DNA of 64,000 bases from Agrobacterium pusense (GTDB taxonomy: Bacteria > Pseudomonadota > Alphaproteobacteria > Rhizobiales > Rhizobiaceae), in assembly GCF_900102105.1 (NCBI RefSeq), contig NZ_FNBB01000016.1, positions 42,396-106,395 on the forward strand. Direction: 5' to 3'. The notes under the pieces were generated by a model that ran no database searches, was not told the origin of the DNA, and was given only the letters and a program-made list of their open reading frames with translations. Positions 1 to 7,254 of this stretch are shown one piece after another (positions within the stretch are counted from its first letter, which is position 1; the number at the start of each line of letters is the position of its first letter). The position numbers were made by a program, and so were the translations under genes.

Positions 1-432
1 TGCGACATTGTCCGAGGTAATATAGGCGGTGCGCTTCGACTTCGGAGAATCGGCGGCGAAGGTGGTCACGGATACACCTGAGGCGATCGCCTTGTTGATC
101 GGCTCGATGAAAGGATCGGCCTGCATCGGGTGCAGGAGAACGCCTTTCGGCTTCTTCACCAGCTCCTGCTCGAAGGACGCGATCTGCTTTGTGATGTCAT
201 ATTCCGGCGTGCCGGTGAAAACAGCTTCGCAGCCGAGCGCCTTGGCGGCCTGCTTGAACCCTTCAAATACCGGAACCCAATAGGGATGGCTGGAAACCAT
301 GACATTCATCACATAGGTTTCGCCGGGTTCACAGGCAAACTTGCCTGCGGCGGCGGCCGGCGAACCGGCGCCAGCCGCAAGCGCCACGGCCAATACACCC
401 GCAGCGACGGTCGATTTCAGAAAAGCCAACAT
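1..432 (-). CDS. sugar ABC transporter periplasmic substrate-binding protein (5' part only)
   Basis: Only the first 144 codons are in the window; the gene continues past the left edge. The start codon at 432 follows a strong GGGAGGGG ribosome site. Residues 1-29 form a typical Sec signal peptide (MLAFLKSTVAAG..., ending in a run of alanines). The mature part shows the first lobe of a ribose-binding-type periplasmic protein (Peripla_BP_4): a NVMVSSHPYW start, an EYDITKQ segment and a LLHPMQADPF beta-turn that normally contacts sugar. It would deliver a sugar to an inner-membrane ABC importer, presumably encoded beyond the edge. The substrate cannot be told. Three copies of AATTTATTGC lie just upstream, suggesting a dedicated repressor. 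The family call is firm; the specificity is open. Confidence 0.85.
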   Translation of the reverse strand, partial: MLAFLKSTVAAGVLAVALAAGAGSPAAAAGKFACEPGETYVMNVMVSSHPYWVPVFEGFKQAAKALGCEAVFTGTPEYDITKQIASFEQELVKKPKGVLLHPMQADPFIEPINKAIASGVSVTTFAADSPKSKRTAYITSDNVA

Positions 433-462
433 ATTCCCCTCCCAAGGATAATGACTTGTCGC

Positions 463-568
463 GCAATAAATTTTAGTCTCTGTAATTTATTGCATACTGA
501 TGGCATAGCTGGAAAAACTGGAGACGTCAACGGCATTGAATTTTATTTTTCAATTCGAAATTTATTGC
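463..568. promoter_or_regulatory. repeated AATTTATTGC boxes upstream of the sugar ABC gene
   Basis: Three copies of the 10-mer AATTTATTGC occur: inverted at 463-472, direct at 484-493 and direct at 559-568. The first two form a perfect dyad with an 11-base spacer. A further dyad, ATTGAA/TTCAAT (535-540 and 549-554), lies between copies two and three. They sit 31-136 bases upstream of the minus-strand start at 432, a position expected for a sugar-responsive repressor. The cognate regulator is not in the window. Confidence 0.55.
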
Positions 569-678
569 AAACATACCCCGCCACCGCAGTGACTTGAAGC
601 TCATGCGCAGGAGAAAGCCAGCAGCGACAGAAATCGCTTCCGAGGAAAAAGGGCTTGGCTGAAGGAGAAACGAAAAAT

Positions 679-702
679 GGGTTTCTGACTGCTCAGAAAC
701 CC
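679..702 (-). terminator. rho-independent terminator of tRNA-Val
   Basis: A perfect 10-bp stem (GGGTTTCTGA/TCAGAAACCC) with a 4-base loop lies 15 bases past the tRNA 3' end. On the minus strand it is followed by ATTTTTCGTTT, a U-rich tail. Confidence 0.85.
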
Positions 703-717
703 TTTTATGAATTCGGA

Positions 718-792
<75 letters not shown>

Positions 793-804
793 TCCGTGGC
801 GGCG

Positions 805-834
805 GATAGACCACAAAACCGGTTCATGCGTCAA
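805..834 (-). promoter_or_regulatory. sigma-70-type promoter for tRNA-Val
   Basis: On the minus strand TTGACG (834-829) and TCTATC (810-805) are separated by 18 bases, a few bases upstream of the tRNA 5' end. Position and -35 match support it; the -10 is imperfect. Confidence 0.5.
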
Positions 835-873
835 CTGCTTTTTTTCGGTTTTGTGAAGGTTTTTTGAGAGGCC

Positions 874-1236
874 TTACGCCACAAGGAGTTTGTTGACCTC
901 ATCCACCAGATCGCGCAGATGGAACGGCTTGGAAAGCACCTTGGCGTCCTTCGGAGCCTTCGAATCGGCATTCAGCGCAACCGCTGCAAAGCCGGTGATG
1001 AACATGACTTTCAGGTCCGGGTCGAGTTCGGTCGCGCGTCGTGCAAGCTCGATACCGTCCATTTCGGGCATGACGATATCGGTGAGCAGAAGGGAAAAGG
1101 GCTCCTCGCGCAGCCGGTCGTAAGCGCTTGCGCCATTGTCGAAGGAAGAAACCTTGTAACCGGCTTTTTCCAGCGCCTTGACGAGGAAGCGGCGCATATC
1201 GTTATCGTCTTCAGCGAGAAGAATTTTCTGATTCAT
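874..1236 (-). CDS. cpdR: single-domain response regulator CpdR
   Basis: The protein is a 120-residue stand-alone receiver domain. The acidic pocket (AEDDND, residues 8-13), the phospho-acceptor Asp53 in TDIVMPEMDG, a Thr in FITGFAA and the conserved Lys in LSKPFHL are all present, and there is no output domain. Length and sequence match CpdR of alphaproteobacteria. In Caulobacter and Sinorhizobium, CpdR in its unphosphorylated state primes ClpXP for cell-cycle-timed proteolysis, downstream of the CckA-ChpT phosphorelay. The start at 1236 (MNQKILL) is preferred because the domain begins there; an in-frame ATG eight codons upstream would only add an unstructured tail. Confidence 0.9.
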   Translation of the reverse strand: MNQKILLAEDDNDMRRFLVKALEKAGYKVSSFDNGASAYDRLREEPFSLLLTDIVMPEMDGIELARRATELDPDLKVMFITGFAAVALNADSKAPKDAKVLSKPFHLRDLVDEVNKLLVA

Positions 1237-1417
1237 GGTTAAGTGACCGTAACTGCTCAATGTTTGGAATACCCTAGCGCGATTATAGGATTTTCACGGT
1301 AAATATCCTGTGAACACGTGAATCGGTATAGCGCTACTTGGGCGACAGTATGGACTTGCCGCACCGTAACTGGCAACATGAACCTCCTGATAGTTTGCGA
1401 CATGGTAAATGGCCTGA

Positions 1418-2302
1418 ATGGACTGGGTAACAGGTGAATATGAGCTGTTCGAAGTAACGGAACCTGCCGTTCAAACCCTGCCATTCGTCTATAATTCCCC
1501 CCATAGCGGCCGCTGCTATCCCATCTCCTTCCTAGAATCGGCGCGGCTCGATTCGCATGACATCCGTCGCTCCGAGGACCACTTCGTCGACGAGCTTTTC
1601 GGCGCCGCCCCAGAGATTGGCGCGCCGCTGTTGAAAGCGAATTTTCCGCGCGCCTATCTCGACGTCAATCGAGAGCCCTATGAGCTCGATCCCCGCATGT
1701 TCGAGGGCACCTTGCCGCCCTACGCCAATATCGGCTCCATGCGGGTTGCAGGCGGCCTTGGAACCGTGCCGCGTATCGTTGCGGAAAACATGGATATTTA
1801 TGCCCATCGCCTGCCGGTGGATGAAGCCCTCTCCCGTATCGAGACCATCTACAAACCCTACCACGCATGTCTGCGTCGCCTGCTGTCCCGCACGCACGCA
1901 CATTTTGGCATGGCGGTGCTGATCGATTGTCATTCGATGCCCGGTAATATCCGGGTCACCGGGTCAAACCTCAGACCTGATATTATTATCGGCGACCGCT
2001 ACGGCACCAGCGCCTCCCAGGAAGTCTCGCGTGCGGCCCTACATTTCCTCGAAGAACTTGGCTTCGTCGCCGTCTGCAACAAGCCCTATGCCGGCGGCTT
2101 CATTACCGAACATTACGGCCGTCCCATACGCTCGCTTCACGCGCTGCAGATAGAGGTCAACCGGTCGCTTTATGTCGATGAAAAAACGCTTTTGAAGAAA
2201 GGCGATTTCCCCGCCATTCAGGCTTCGCTGGAAATATTCATGCGCCAGCTCGGGGCTTTCGTGTCGGAATATGCGATCGAAACTTCGCTTGCCGCCGAAT
2301 AG
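1418..2302 (+). CDS. N-formylglutamate amidohydrolase family protein
   Basis: The 294-residue protein belongs to the FGase family (PF05013), zinc-dependent hydrolases that split N-formylglutamate into glutamate and formate or act on related N-acyl amino acids. Visible family marks are YNSPHSGRCYP near residue 25, the DVNREPYELDPRMF segment around 80, the metal-site stretch LIDCHSMP around 165 and YAGGFITEHYG near 225. It differs clearly from the second family member in this window (hutG, 57815-58618) and lies outside any hut operon, so its substrate may differ. The ribosome site before ATG 1418 is weak and the exact start is uncertain. It stands next to an sRNA gene and hisN. Confidence 0.85.
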   Translation: MDWVTGEYELFEVTEPAVQTLPFVYNSPHSGRCYPISFLESARLDSHDIRRSEDHFVDELFGAAPEIGAPLLKANFPRAYLDVNREPYELDPRMFEGTLPPYANIGSMRVAGGLGTVPRIVAENMDIYAHRLPVDEALSRIETIYKPYHACLRRLLSRTHAHFGMAVLIDCHSMPGNIRVTGSNLRPDIIIGDRYGTSASQEVSRAALHFLEELGFVAVCNKPYAGGFITEHYGRPIRSLHALQIEVNRSLYVDEKTLLKKGDFPAIQASLEIFMRQLGAFVSEYAIETSLAAE

Positions 2303-2357
2303 CACAGCCAAGCTTCTCAATTAAATCGTTCGCCCCTTGCCTGGCTGTGCGCCGGGC

Positions 2358-2433
2358 AAAAAAAACCGCGCCTTGGCGCGGTCAAGTCTAGGGAGGAAAC
2401 ACCCAAGGAGGGTATTTACAGTCAAAGACTGTA
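2358..2433 (-). ncRNA. mmgR: trans-acting small RNA, MmgR / alpha-r8 family
   Basis: The gap between two plus-strand genes holds a complete minus-strand transcription unit. It has a consensus promoter (2467-2439), a predicted start near 2433, and about 76 bases ending in a perfect 7-bp GC stem (2366-2381) followed by eight U (2365-2358). Three hairpins are visible: TACAGTC/GACTGTA (2433-2417), ACCC/GGGT (2413-2401) and the terminator. The unpaired stretch between the last two reads UUUCCUCCCU (2399-2390), an anti-Shine-Dalgarno motif. Size, three-hairpin layout, this motif and the location between an N-formylglutamate amidohydrolase and a monophosphatase fit MmgR of Sinorhizobium meliloti, an Hfq-dependent RNA that limits polyhydroxybutyrate. 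The family name is from memory; the RNA gene itself is clear from the sequence. Confidence 0.85.
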
Positions 2434-2438
2434 GGATC

Positions 2439-2467
2439 ACGCTACGCAGTAATTGCACAATTGTCAA
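2439..2467 (-). promoter_or_regulatory. sigma-70 promoter of the small RNA
   Basis: On the minus strand a perfect TTGACA (2467-2462) and TAGCGT (2444-2439) are separated by exactly 17 bases. They place transcription start about 2433-2431, at the base of the first sRNA hairpin. Confidence 0.8.
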
Positions 2468-2615
2468 TCATTTTATTTTTTGCATGTTTTTTGTGCTTTT
2501 GCCGAAAATATGGAAACCGCGGCTTCGTCACCATACGAGTGGACGGCGGAGGTGATTCCGGTCTATGCATTTCGCCACACAATTGAGGCCATCAATTCAC
2601 GCAATGAGGTTTCGC

Positions 2616-3392
2616 ATGCTGCCCGACCGGAATTTCTTCTTCGAACTCGCTGATGCGGCCAGCGCCGAAACGCTTCCCCGCTTTCGCACGGGCGTTGCCG
2701 TTACCAACAAGCAGGATGGCGGCTATGATCCGGTGACGGAAGGCGATCAAGCGGCCGAAAGCGCCATTCGTGCGCTCATCGAGGCTCGTTTTCCCCAGCA
2801 CGGCATCCTCGGGGAAGAACATGGCAATGTCGGTCTCGACCGCGAGCATGTCTGGGTCATCGACCCCATTGACGGCACACGCGCCTTCATTTCCGGCGTG
2901 CCCGTATGGGGAACTCTGATCGGCTTCCAGTCTGCCGGCCGCGCCACGATGGGCATGATGGACCAGCCCTTCACCAGGGAGCGTTACTTTGCCGACGGCA
3001 CCTCCGCCTGGTATTTCGGACCCGAGGGCGAACGAACCATCCGCACGCGTGACTGCGCTTCGTTATCGGACGCAATACTTTTTACCACAACACCTCATAT
3101 TTTCACCGCCGAGGAAAAGCCCTTCTACGAAAAGGTGCAGGATCAGGTCCGCCTTTTCCGCTACGGCGTGGATTGTTACGCCTATTGCCTGCTGGCCGCG
3201 GGTCATGTCGATCTCGTCATTGAATCCGGCCTGAAGCCCTACGATGTGGGCGCACTTATTCCGGTCATCAAGCAGGCCGGCGGCATCATCACCACATGGG
3301 ATGGCGGACGTCCTGAAAATGGCGGCCGCATTCTGGCCGCCGGCTCCAGATCCGTACACGAACAGGCGCTTGCCATTCTCTCCAGACTATAG
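2616..3392 (+). CDS. hisN: histidinol-phosphatase, inositol-monophosphatase-like (HisN)
   Basis: The 258-residue protein is of the inositol monophosphatase superfamily. Metal-binding motifs are present: the GEEHGN loop (motif around residue 67), WVIDPIDGTRAF (around 80-91) and KPYDVGALIPVI (around 208-219). This subtype supplies histidinol-phosphate phosphatase activity in actinobacteria and many alphaproteobacteria, the step before HisD. The start at 2616 (MLPDRNFF) is chosen because GAGG lies seven bases upstream. Earlier in-frame ATGs at 2565 and 2604 lack a good ribosome site. It appears monocistronic, upstream-flanked by the oppositely oriented sRNA gene. A role on other sugar phosphates cannot be excluded. 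Confidence 0.85.
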   Translation: MLPDRNFFFELADAASAETLPRFRTGVAVTNKQDGGYDPVTEGDQAAESAIRALIEARFPQHGILGEEHGNVGLDREHVWVIDPIDGTRAFISGVPVWGTLIGFQSAGRATMGMMDQPFTRERYFADGTSAWYFGPEGERTIRTRDCASLSDAILFTTTPHIFTAEEKPFYEKVQDQVRLFRYGVDCYAYCLLAAGHVDLVIESGLKPYDVGALIPVIKQAGGIITTWDGGRPENGGRILAAGSRSVHEQALAILSRL

Positions 3393-3413
3393 ACCTGCCC
3401 TGCAAGGCGGCCA

Positions 3414-4355
3414 TCACTCCGGCGCGAAAAACGCGTCGATGGCGGCCAGTGCCTGCTTGCGGAAAACATCCCGCTCATGCAGCAGTTCATGACGCGCGCC
3501 GGTGATGGGAAGAAGCTGCGCTGCCCGGAAATTGCGCGACAGCTCTTCCTGCGCCTTATAGGGCGTTATCGTGTCCAGCATGGGCGCCAGAATAAGGGTA
3601 GGAATGGTTATATTCGTCAGATGATCCTGACGGGTCACTCGGCCCATGGTCTTCAATGCCTCATAGACCCAGCGGGCCGTTGGCGCGCCAATGAACAGTT
3701 CCGGAAACTGCCTGTGCAGCGAGAGATTCCTTGCGAAACGTTTTGCGTCCGAGGTTAGCGGATTGCCGTCAAAATCCCGTTCGCGCTGGTCCCTGCCAAG
3801 CTGAACTTTTCCCAGGCCGGCAAGGCTCAAAGCCGTGGCGACCAGCCGGATAACGGATGACGGGACGGATTGCTGACTGTCGAGTTCTATGAAGGGCGAA
3901 CAAAGCGCCAGCCGATCAATCCTGTTCGCGAGCCCGGGCGCTGCGGCAAGCGCGGCAAGCGCGCCGGTAGAATGTGCAATCATGAAGAACGGCAGCCTCG
4001 TATCCGGAAGCACCACCTGTTCCAGAAAAAGGCTGATGTCGTGCTGATAATCGGAAAAGCGCCGCACGTGCCCGGCACCCGGCCTTTTGAGCAGCCGTTC
4101 GGAACCGCCCTGCCCGCGCGTATCGAACGTCGCGACCCAGAAGCCCATGGCCGTCAGACCGGCCACTGTTTCAAAATATTTTTCGATACATTCGTTTCTG
4201 CCATGCAGCAGAACCACCGTTCCGCGGGCAACATGACGATGGGTCCGAAAGATCGCATAGCGGAGCTGTTTGCCGCCATGGCCAGAAAAATATCCAACCA
4301 CATGGCTGTCGGGAACCGGATTGTCTTCACTGGCGCGCAATGTGGCTTCGATCAT
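3414..4355 (-). CDS. alpha/beta-hydrolase, lysophospholipase/monoacylglycerol-lipase type
   Basis: The 313-residue soluble protein has the serine aminopeptidase S33/PldB (Hydrolase_4) fold. The strand leading to the oxyanion hole is VVLLHGRNE (near residue 50), the nucleophile elbow is IAHSTGA, the acidic residue probably sits in LAPMLDTITP and the histidine in GARHELLHE near the C-terminus. No signal peptide is seen, so it is probably cytoplasmic. Family members hydrolyse lysophospholipids or monoacylglycerols; the actual substrate is not evident. It converges with hisN and is divergent from hsp20 with about 370 bases between. Confidence 0.8.
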   Translation of the reverse strand: MIEATLRASEDNPVPDSHVVGYFSGHGGKQLRYAIFRTHRHVARGTVVLLHGRNECIEKYFETVAGLTAMGFWVATFDTRGQGGSERLLKRPGAGHVRRFSDYQHDISLFLEQVVLPDTRLPFFMIAHSTGALAALAAAPGLANRIDRLALCSPFIELDSQQSVPSSVIRLVATALSLAGLGKVQLGRDQRERDFDGNPLTSDAKRFARNLSLHRQFPELFIGAPTARWVYEALKTMGRVTRQDHLTNITIPTLILAPMLDTITPYKAQEELSRNFRAAQLLPITGARHELLHERDVFRKQALAAIDAFFAPE

Positions 4356-4593
4356 CGGTCTTTTTCCGGCTTTTCAACTCTTTTCGGATAGGTCGGCGGC
4401 GCGGGAAGGTCAAAGAAAAAATTGCCGGAACCGTCGGTTAAAGCAGTCGCGGTTCCGGCGAGTAAGACAGAAGAAGAAGGGACGTTATTGCTTCTGTCCA
4501 CGGAGAATGTCTCCGATGACTGGAGTTTTATGGCTCTCAAACTGAACGATGCCGGAACCGGATGTTCAGACATGGTTCATGTTGCATCCACCC

Positions 4594-4622
4594 CTTGACG
4601 CCGCGCGACGCCATTCCCATCT
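4594..4622 (+). promoter_or_regulatory. heat-shock (RpoH-type) promoter for hsp20
   Basis: CTTG (4594-4597) is followed after 18 bases by CCCATCT (4616-4622). This matches the sigma-32 pattern of alphaproteobacteria (CTTG, 17-18 bases, then a CYTAT/CCCATnT-like -10). It lies about 100 bases before the hsp20 start, leaving a leader long enough for the thermometer below. Upstream, 4356-4593 shows no gene. Confidence 0.65.
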
Positions 4623-4631
4623 CCTTCATGC

Positions 4632-4727
4632 GGTCGCCAAAGCGGGGCCGCGCCAAATGTCCGACCGTCGCCAGAATGGGATGGCGGACTTAACCGCAAA
4701 CAGTCGCTTCTTAAGGAGGACACCATG
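4632..4727 (+). promoter_or_regulatory. ROSE-like RNA thermometer in the hsp20 leader
   Basis: The roughly 95-base leader ends in a potential hairpin that masks the ribosome site. UCGCU (4704-4708) matches the ROSE signature U(U/C)GCU and lies just before AAGGAGGAC (4713-4721). GUC/GAC close the stem, and the internal G faces the Shine-Dalgarno G residues as in known ROSE elements. A second GC-rich inverted segment (around 4655-4690) could form the upstream hairpin. Rhizobial and Agrobacterium hsp20 genes are known to carry ROSE elements. Folding was judged by eye. Confidence 0.7.
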
Positions 4728-5207
4728 CGTCACGTTGATTTTTCCCCTCTCTATCGTTCCACCGTGGGCTTCGACCGTCTTTTTTCGATGCTTGACGGCC
4801 TCGGCCAGCCTGAGCAGGCCCAGTCCTATCCGCCCTACAATATCGAGCGGACCGGTGAGAATACCTATCGCATCACCATGGCGGTTGCCGGTTTCGATGA
4901 AAATGAACTCAGCATCGAATCCCGCGCCAATGCGCTGACCGTGAAAGCCGAGAAAGCCACGGATGAGAAGACGACGGAAGGCGAATTTCTGTATCGCGGC
5001 ATCGCCACGCGCGCCTTCGAACGCCGCTTCCAGCTTGCCGACCACGTAGAAGTGCAGACCGCTTCCCTGAAGAATGGCCTGCTTCACATCGATCTCGTTC
5101 GCAATATTCCGGAAGCCATGAAGCCGCGCCGCATTGCGATCTCGTCCGACAGCGCCGATGCGCCGAAGACCATCGAAGCCCAGGTTACCCCGGCTCAGGT
5201 TAACTAA
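4725..5207 (+). CDS. small heat-shock protein, Hsp20/IbpA class
   Basis: The 160-residue protein is an ATP-independent chaperone that holds unfolding proteins in oligomeric shells. The alpha-crystallin domain covers about residues 38-135, starting YNIERTGENTYRITMAVAGF and including the DENELSIE and GLLHIDLVR strands. The N-terminal arm (VDFSPLYRSTVGFDRLF) is typical of the IbpA/HspA class-A rhizobial proteins. AAGGAGG stands seven bases before the ATG. An RpoH-type promoter and a ROSE-like leader indicate transcriptional and translational heat control, and a strong terminator follows, so it is a single-gene unit. Confidence 0.93.
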   Translation: MRHVDFSPLYRSTVGFDRLFSMLDGLGQPEQAQSYPPYNIERTGENTYRITMAVAGFDENELSIESRANALTVKAEKATDEKTTEGEFLYRGIATRAFERRFQLADHVEVQTASLKNGLLHIDLVRNIPEAMKPRRIAISSDSADAPKTIEAQVTPAQVN

Positions 5208-5227
5208 GTATTCCACATGCAAGACAG

Positions 5228-5252
5228 ACGGCCCCCTTGAGGGGCCGTTTTT
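5228..5252 (+). terminator. rho-independent terminator after hsp20
   Basis: A perfect 8-bp stem ACGGCCCC/GGGGCCGT with a 5-base loop is followed directly by a run of T. It is 20 bases downstream of the hsp20 stop codon. Confidence 0.9.
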
Positions 5253-5269
5253 GTTGGCGGGAGCGCGTT

Positions 5270-6289
5270 TTATCGAGCGGAGGCTGCGGCGCCTTCTGCC
5301 GCAGCCGCTTCGGCTATCGCTGCCTTTTCATGGGCCTTGCGGGCATAACGCTGGGCAAGGACAGCGCAGACCATCAACTGGATCTGATGAAAGAGCATGA
5401 TCGGTAAAACGATGGCACCGATGCTCTGGCCGGCGAAGATCGCGCCGGCCATGGGCACGCCGCTGGCGAGGCTCTTTTTCGAGCCGCAGAAGGTGATGGT
5501 GATCTCATCGGCCTTGTCAAAACCCAATAGCCGGCTGCCGAACATCGTTACACATAGGACAAGCGCCAGCAGCAGGATATTGATGACGATGACCACACCG
5601 ATATCCCGGAGCGAAAACGTGTGCCATATGCCCTCGATGACCGCATCGGAAAAGGCGAGATAAACGACCATCAGGATGGAGCCGCGATCGACCGGAGAAA
5701 GCAATTTCTTGCGCGCCCTTATCCAGTCACCAATCCAGGGCTGCAGGACCTGACCGACGATGAAAGGCAGAAGCAGCTGCAGGAAGATTTGCAGGAAAGC
5801 ATCCAGCGAAAATCCGCCGCCATGGCCGCCGACCGTGAACAGCAGGCCAACCAGCAACGGCGTCAGGAACATGCCGAAAATATTCGAAGCCGAGGCTGAA
5901 CAAATCGCCGCCGGCACGTTTCCGCCCGCCATTGACGTGAAGGCGATGGATGACTGCACGGTGGATGGCAGCACACAGAGAAACAGCACGCCCATATAGA
6001 GCGGTGCCGGCAGGATGCTTTCGGGAATGAAGCCTATCGCCACACCGAGAAGCGGGAAAAGGCCGAAGGTCACGAGCAGGATCGCCAGATGCAGACGCCA
6101 GTGCAGGATGCCCGCAATCACCACATCCCGCGAAAGCCGCGCGCCGTGCAGGAAGAACAGCAGAGCGATCGCGAGTTTTGTCGCAAGCCCGAAATATTCT
6201 GCCGGCTCGCCGCTGATCGGCAGGATGGAAGCCAGAATTACGGTGGCCACCAGCATCATGGTGAAACGGTCGGGCAGGAAGCGGGTCAT
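5270..6289 (-). CDS. bile-acid:sodium-symporter-like membrane protein (YfeH type)
   Basis: The 339-residue integral membrane protein has about ten hydrophobic segments and belongs to the SBF-like family (PF13593, YfeH/ASBT fold). Diagnostic stretches are ALLFFLHGARLS near residue 42, CVLPSTVQSSIAFT around 105, GNVPAAICSASASN around 123 and TFCGSKKSLASGVP near 270. These are the discontinuous-helix regions that bind sodium and substrate in the fold. Bacterial substrates of this branch are mostly unknown. A divergent LysR gene with operator-like repeats between suggests substrate-induced expression. The C-terminus is a short alanine-rich tail. Confidence 0.82.
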   Translation of the reverse strand: MTRFLPDRFTMMLVATVILASILPISGEPAEYFGLATKLAIALLFFLHGARLSRDVVIAGILHWRLHLAILLVTFGLFPLLGVAIGFIPESILPAPLYMGVLFLCVLPSTVQSSIAFTSMAGGNVPAAICSASASNIFGMFLTPLLVGLLFTVGGHGGGFSLDAFLQIFLQLLLPFIVGQVLQPWIGDWIRARKKLLSPVDRGSILMVVYLAFSDAVIEGIWHTFSLRDIGVVIVINILLLALVLCVTMFGSRLLGFDKADEITITFCGSKKSLASGVPMAGAIFAGQSIGAIVLPIMLFHQIQLMVCAVLAQRYARKAHEKAAIAEAAAAEGAAASAR

Positions 6290-6340
6290 GGGAGGTCTTT
6301 CCGGCAGCGGTTTTGCTTGAAACGCGCGCCACTATCGCTC

Positions 6341-6381
6341 ATCATGATTTCGGATGCAAAGATTAACAGTTATCATGATTT
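6341..6381. promoter_or_regulatory. LysR-type operator repeats between transporter and regulator
   Basis: ATCATGATTT occurs twice, at 6341-6350 and 6372-6381. Each contains the palindrome ATCATGAT, and the copies are 31 bases apart (three helical turns). They lie in the 98-base divergent gap, the second abutting the regulator start. This spacing fits a LysR tetramer binding a recognition and an activation site. Confidence 0.6.
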
Positions 6382-6387
6382 GAGATA

Positions 6388-7248
6388 ATGCTGAACCTTC
6401 AACATCTTGCCAGTTTCGTCATGCTCCAGCAAACCGGCAGTTTTACCCTTGCTGCCGAACGGCTCGGCATTGGCCAATCCACTGTCAGCCAGCATATTCA
6501 GAGGCTTGAAGCCTCCCTTGGCCGCCGATTGATCGCACGCAACACCCATCAGGTAAAACTGACCGGCGAGGGTGAGGCATTACTCGGTTACGCTCGCAAC
6601 ATGCTTGAAATCGATAGCAAGGTCTCTTCGCTCTTCAGCGAAAGCCGCCTGCGCGGTCGGCTGCGGCTTGGTGTGTCGGAAGATTTTGTCGCCAGTCGCC
6701 TTACGACCATTCTGGAGGAATTCATTCGGCTTTATCCGCTGGTTGACCTTGAACTAACGGTCTCGCTGAGCGGTGTGCTTTACCAGATGCAGGACAATGG
6801 CGAACTTGACGTGGTGTTGGCCAAGCGTCGTCTTGGCGACAAGCTTGGTCATTTCCTTTATCGCGAACCGCTCGTCTGGCTGGCGCGCGATCCTGAGCGG
6901 ATGCTGAACCAGCCGGATGCGCTCCCGCTGATTGCCTTTCCGCCGCCGAGCATCACCCGGAGGGCGGCGCAGGAGGCACTGGACCGGGCCGGTCTCGCCT
7001 GGCGGATCGTCTGCACCTGCGGCAGTCTCAGTGGACTAACCGCCGCAGCAAGGGCGGGCATGGGCATTCTGGTGCAGCCGCGCAGCATGGCGCCGGCTGG
7101 TCTGAAGGAGATTGCCGCAGGCGTGCTGCCGCTGCTGGAAGACGTTGAATTTGTGCTTCAACCGAGCAAGGGCGCGGAGGCGGAGCTGGTGCGCGCCCTT
7201 TCCGATCTCGTTTACAGCAAGAGCATCGCACCCGGCAGTTTCGTGTAA
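6388..7248 (+). CDS. LysR-family transcriptional regulator
   Basis: The 286-residue protein has the standard LysR plan. A winged HTH spans about residues 1-60 (LASFVMLQQTGSFTLAAERL, then GQSTVSQHIQRLEASLG), and a periplasmic-binding-like effector domain runs from about 90. It is transcribed away from the transporter at 5270-6289, with paired operator-like repeats between, so it probably controls that transporter and itself. It converges with glpK with only six bases between. The ligand is unknown. Confidence 0.88.
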   Translation: MLNLQHLASFVMLQQTGSFTLAAERLGIGQSTVSQHIQRLEASLGRRLIARNTHQVKLTGEGEALLGYARNMLEIDSKVSSLFSESRLRGRLRLGVSEDFVASRLTTILEEFIRLYPLVDLELTVSLSGVLYQMQDNGELDVVLAKRRLGDKLGHFLYREPLVWLARDPERMLNQPDALPLIAFPPPSITRRAAQEALDRAGLAWRIVCTCGSLSGLTAAARAGMGILVQPRSMAPAGLKEIAAGVLPLLEDVEFVLQPSKGAEAELVRALSDLVYSKSIAPGSFV

Positions 7249-7254
7249 CCGGCC

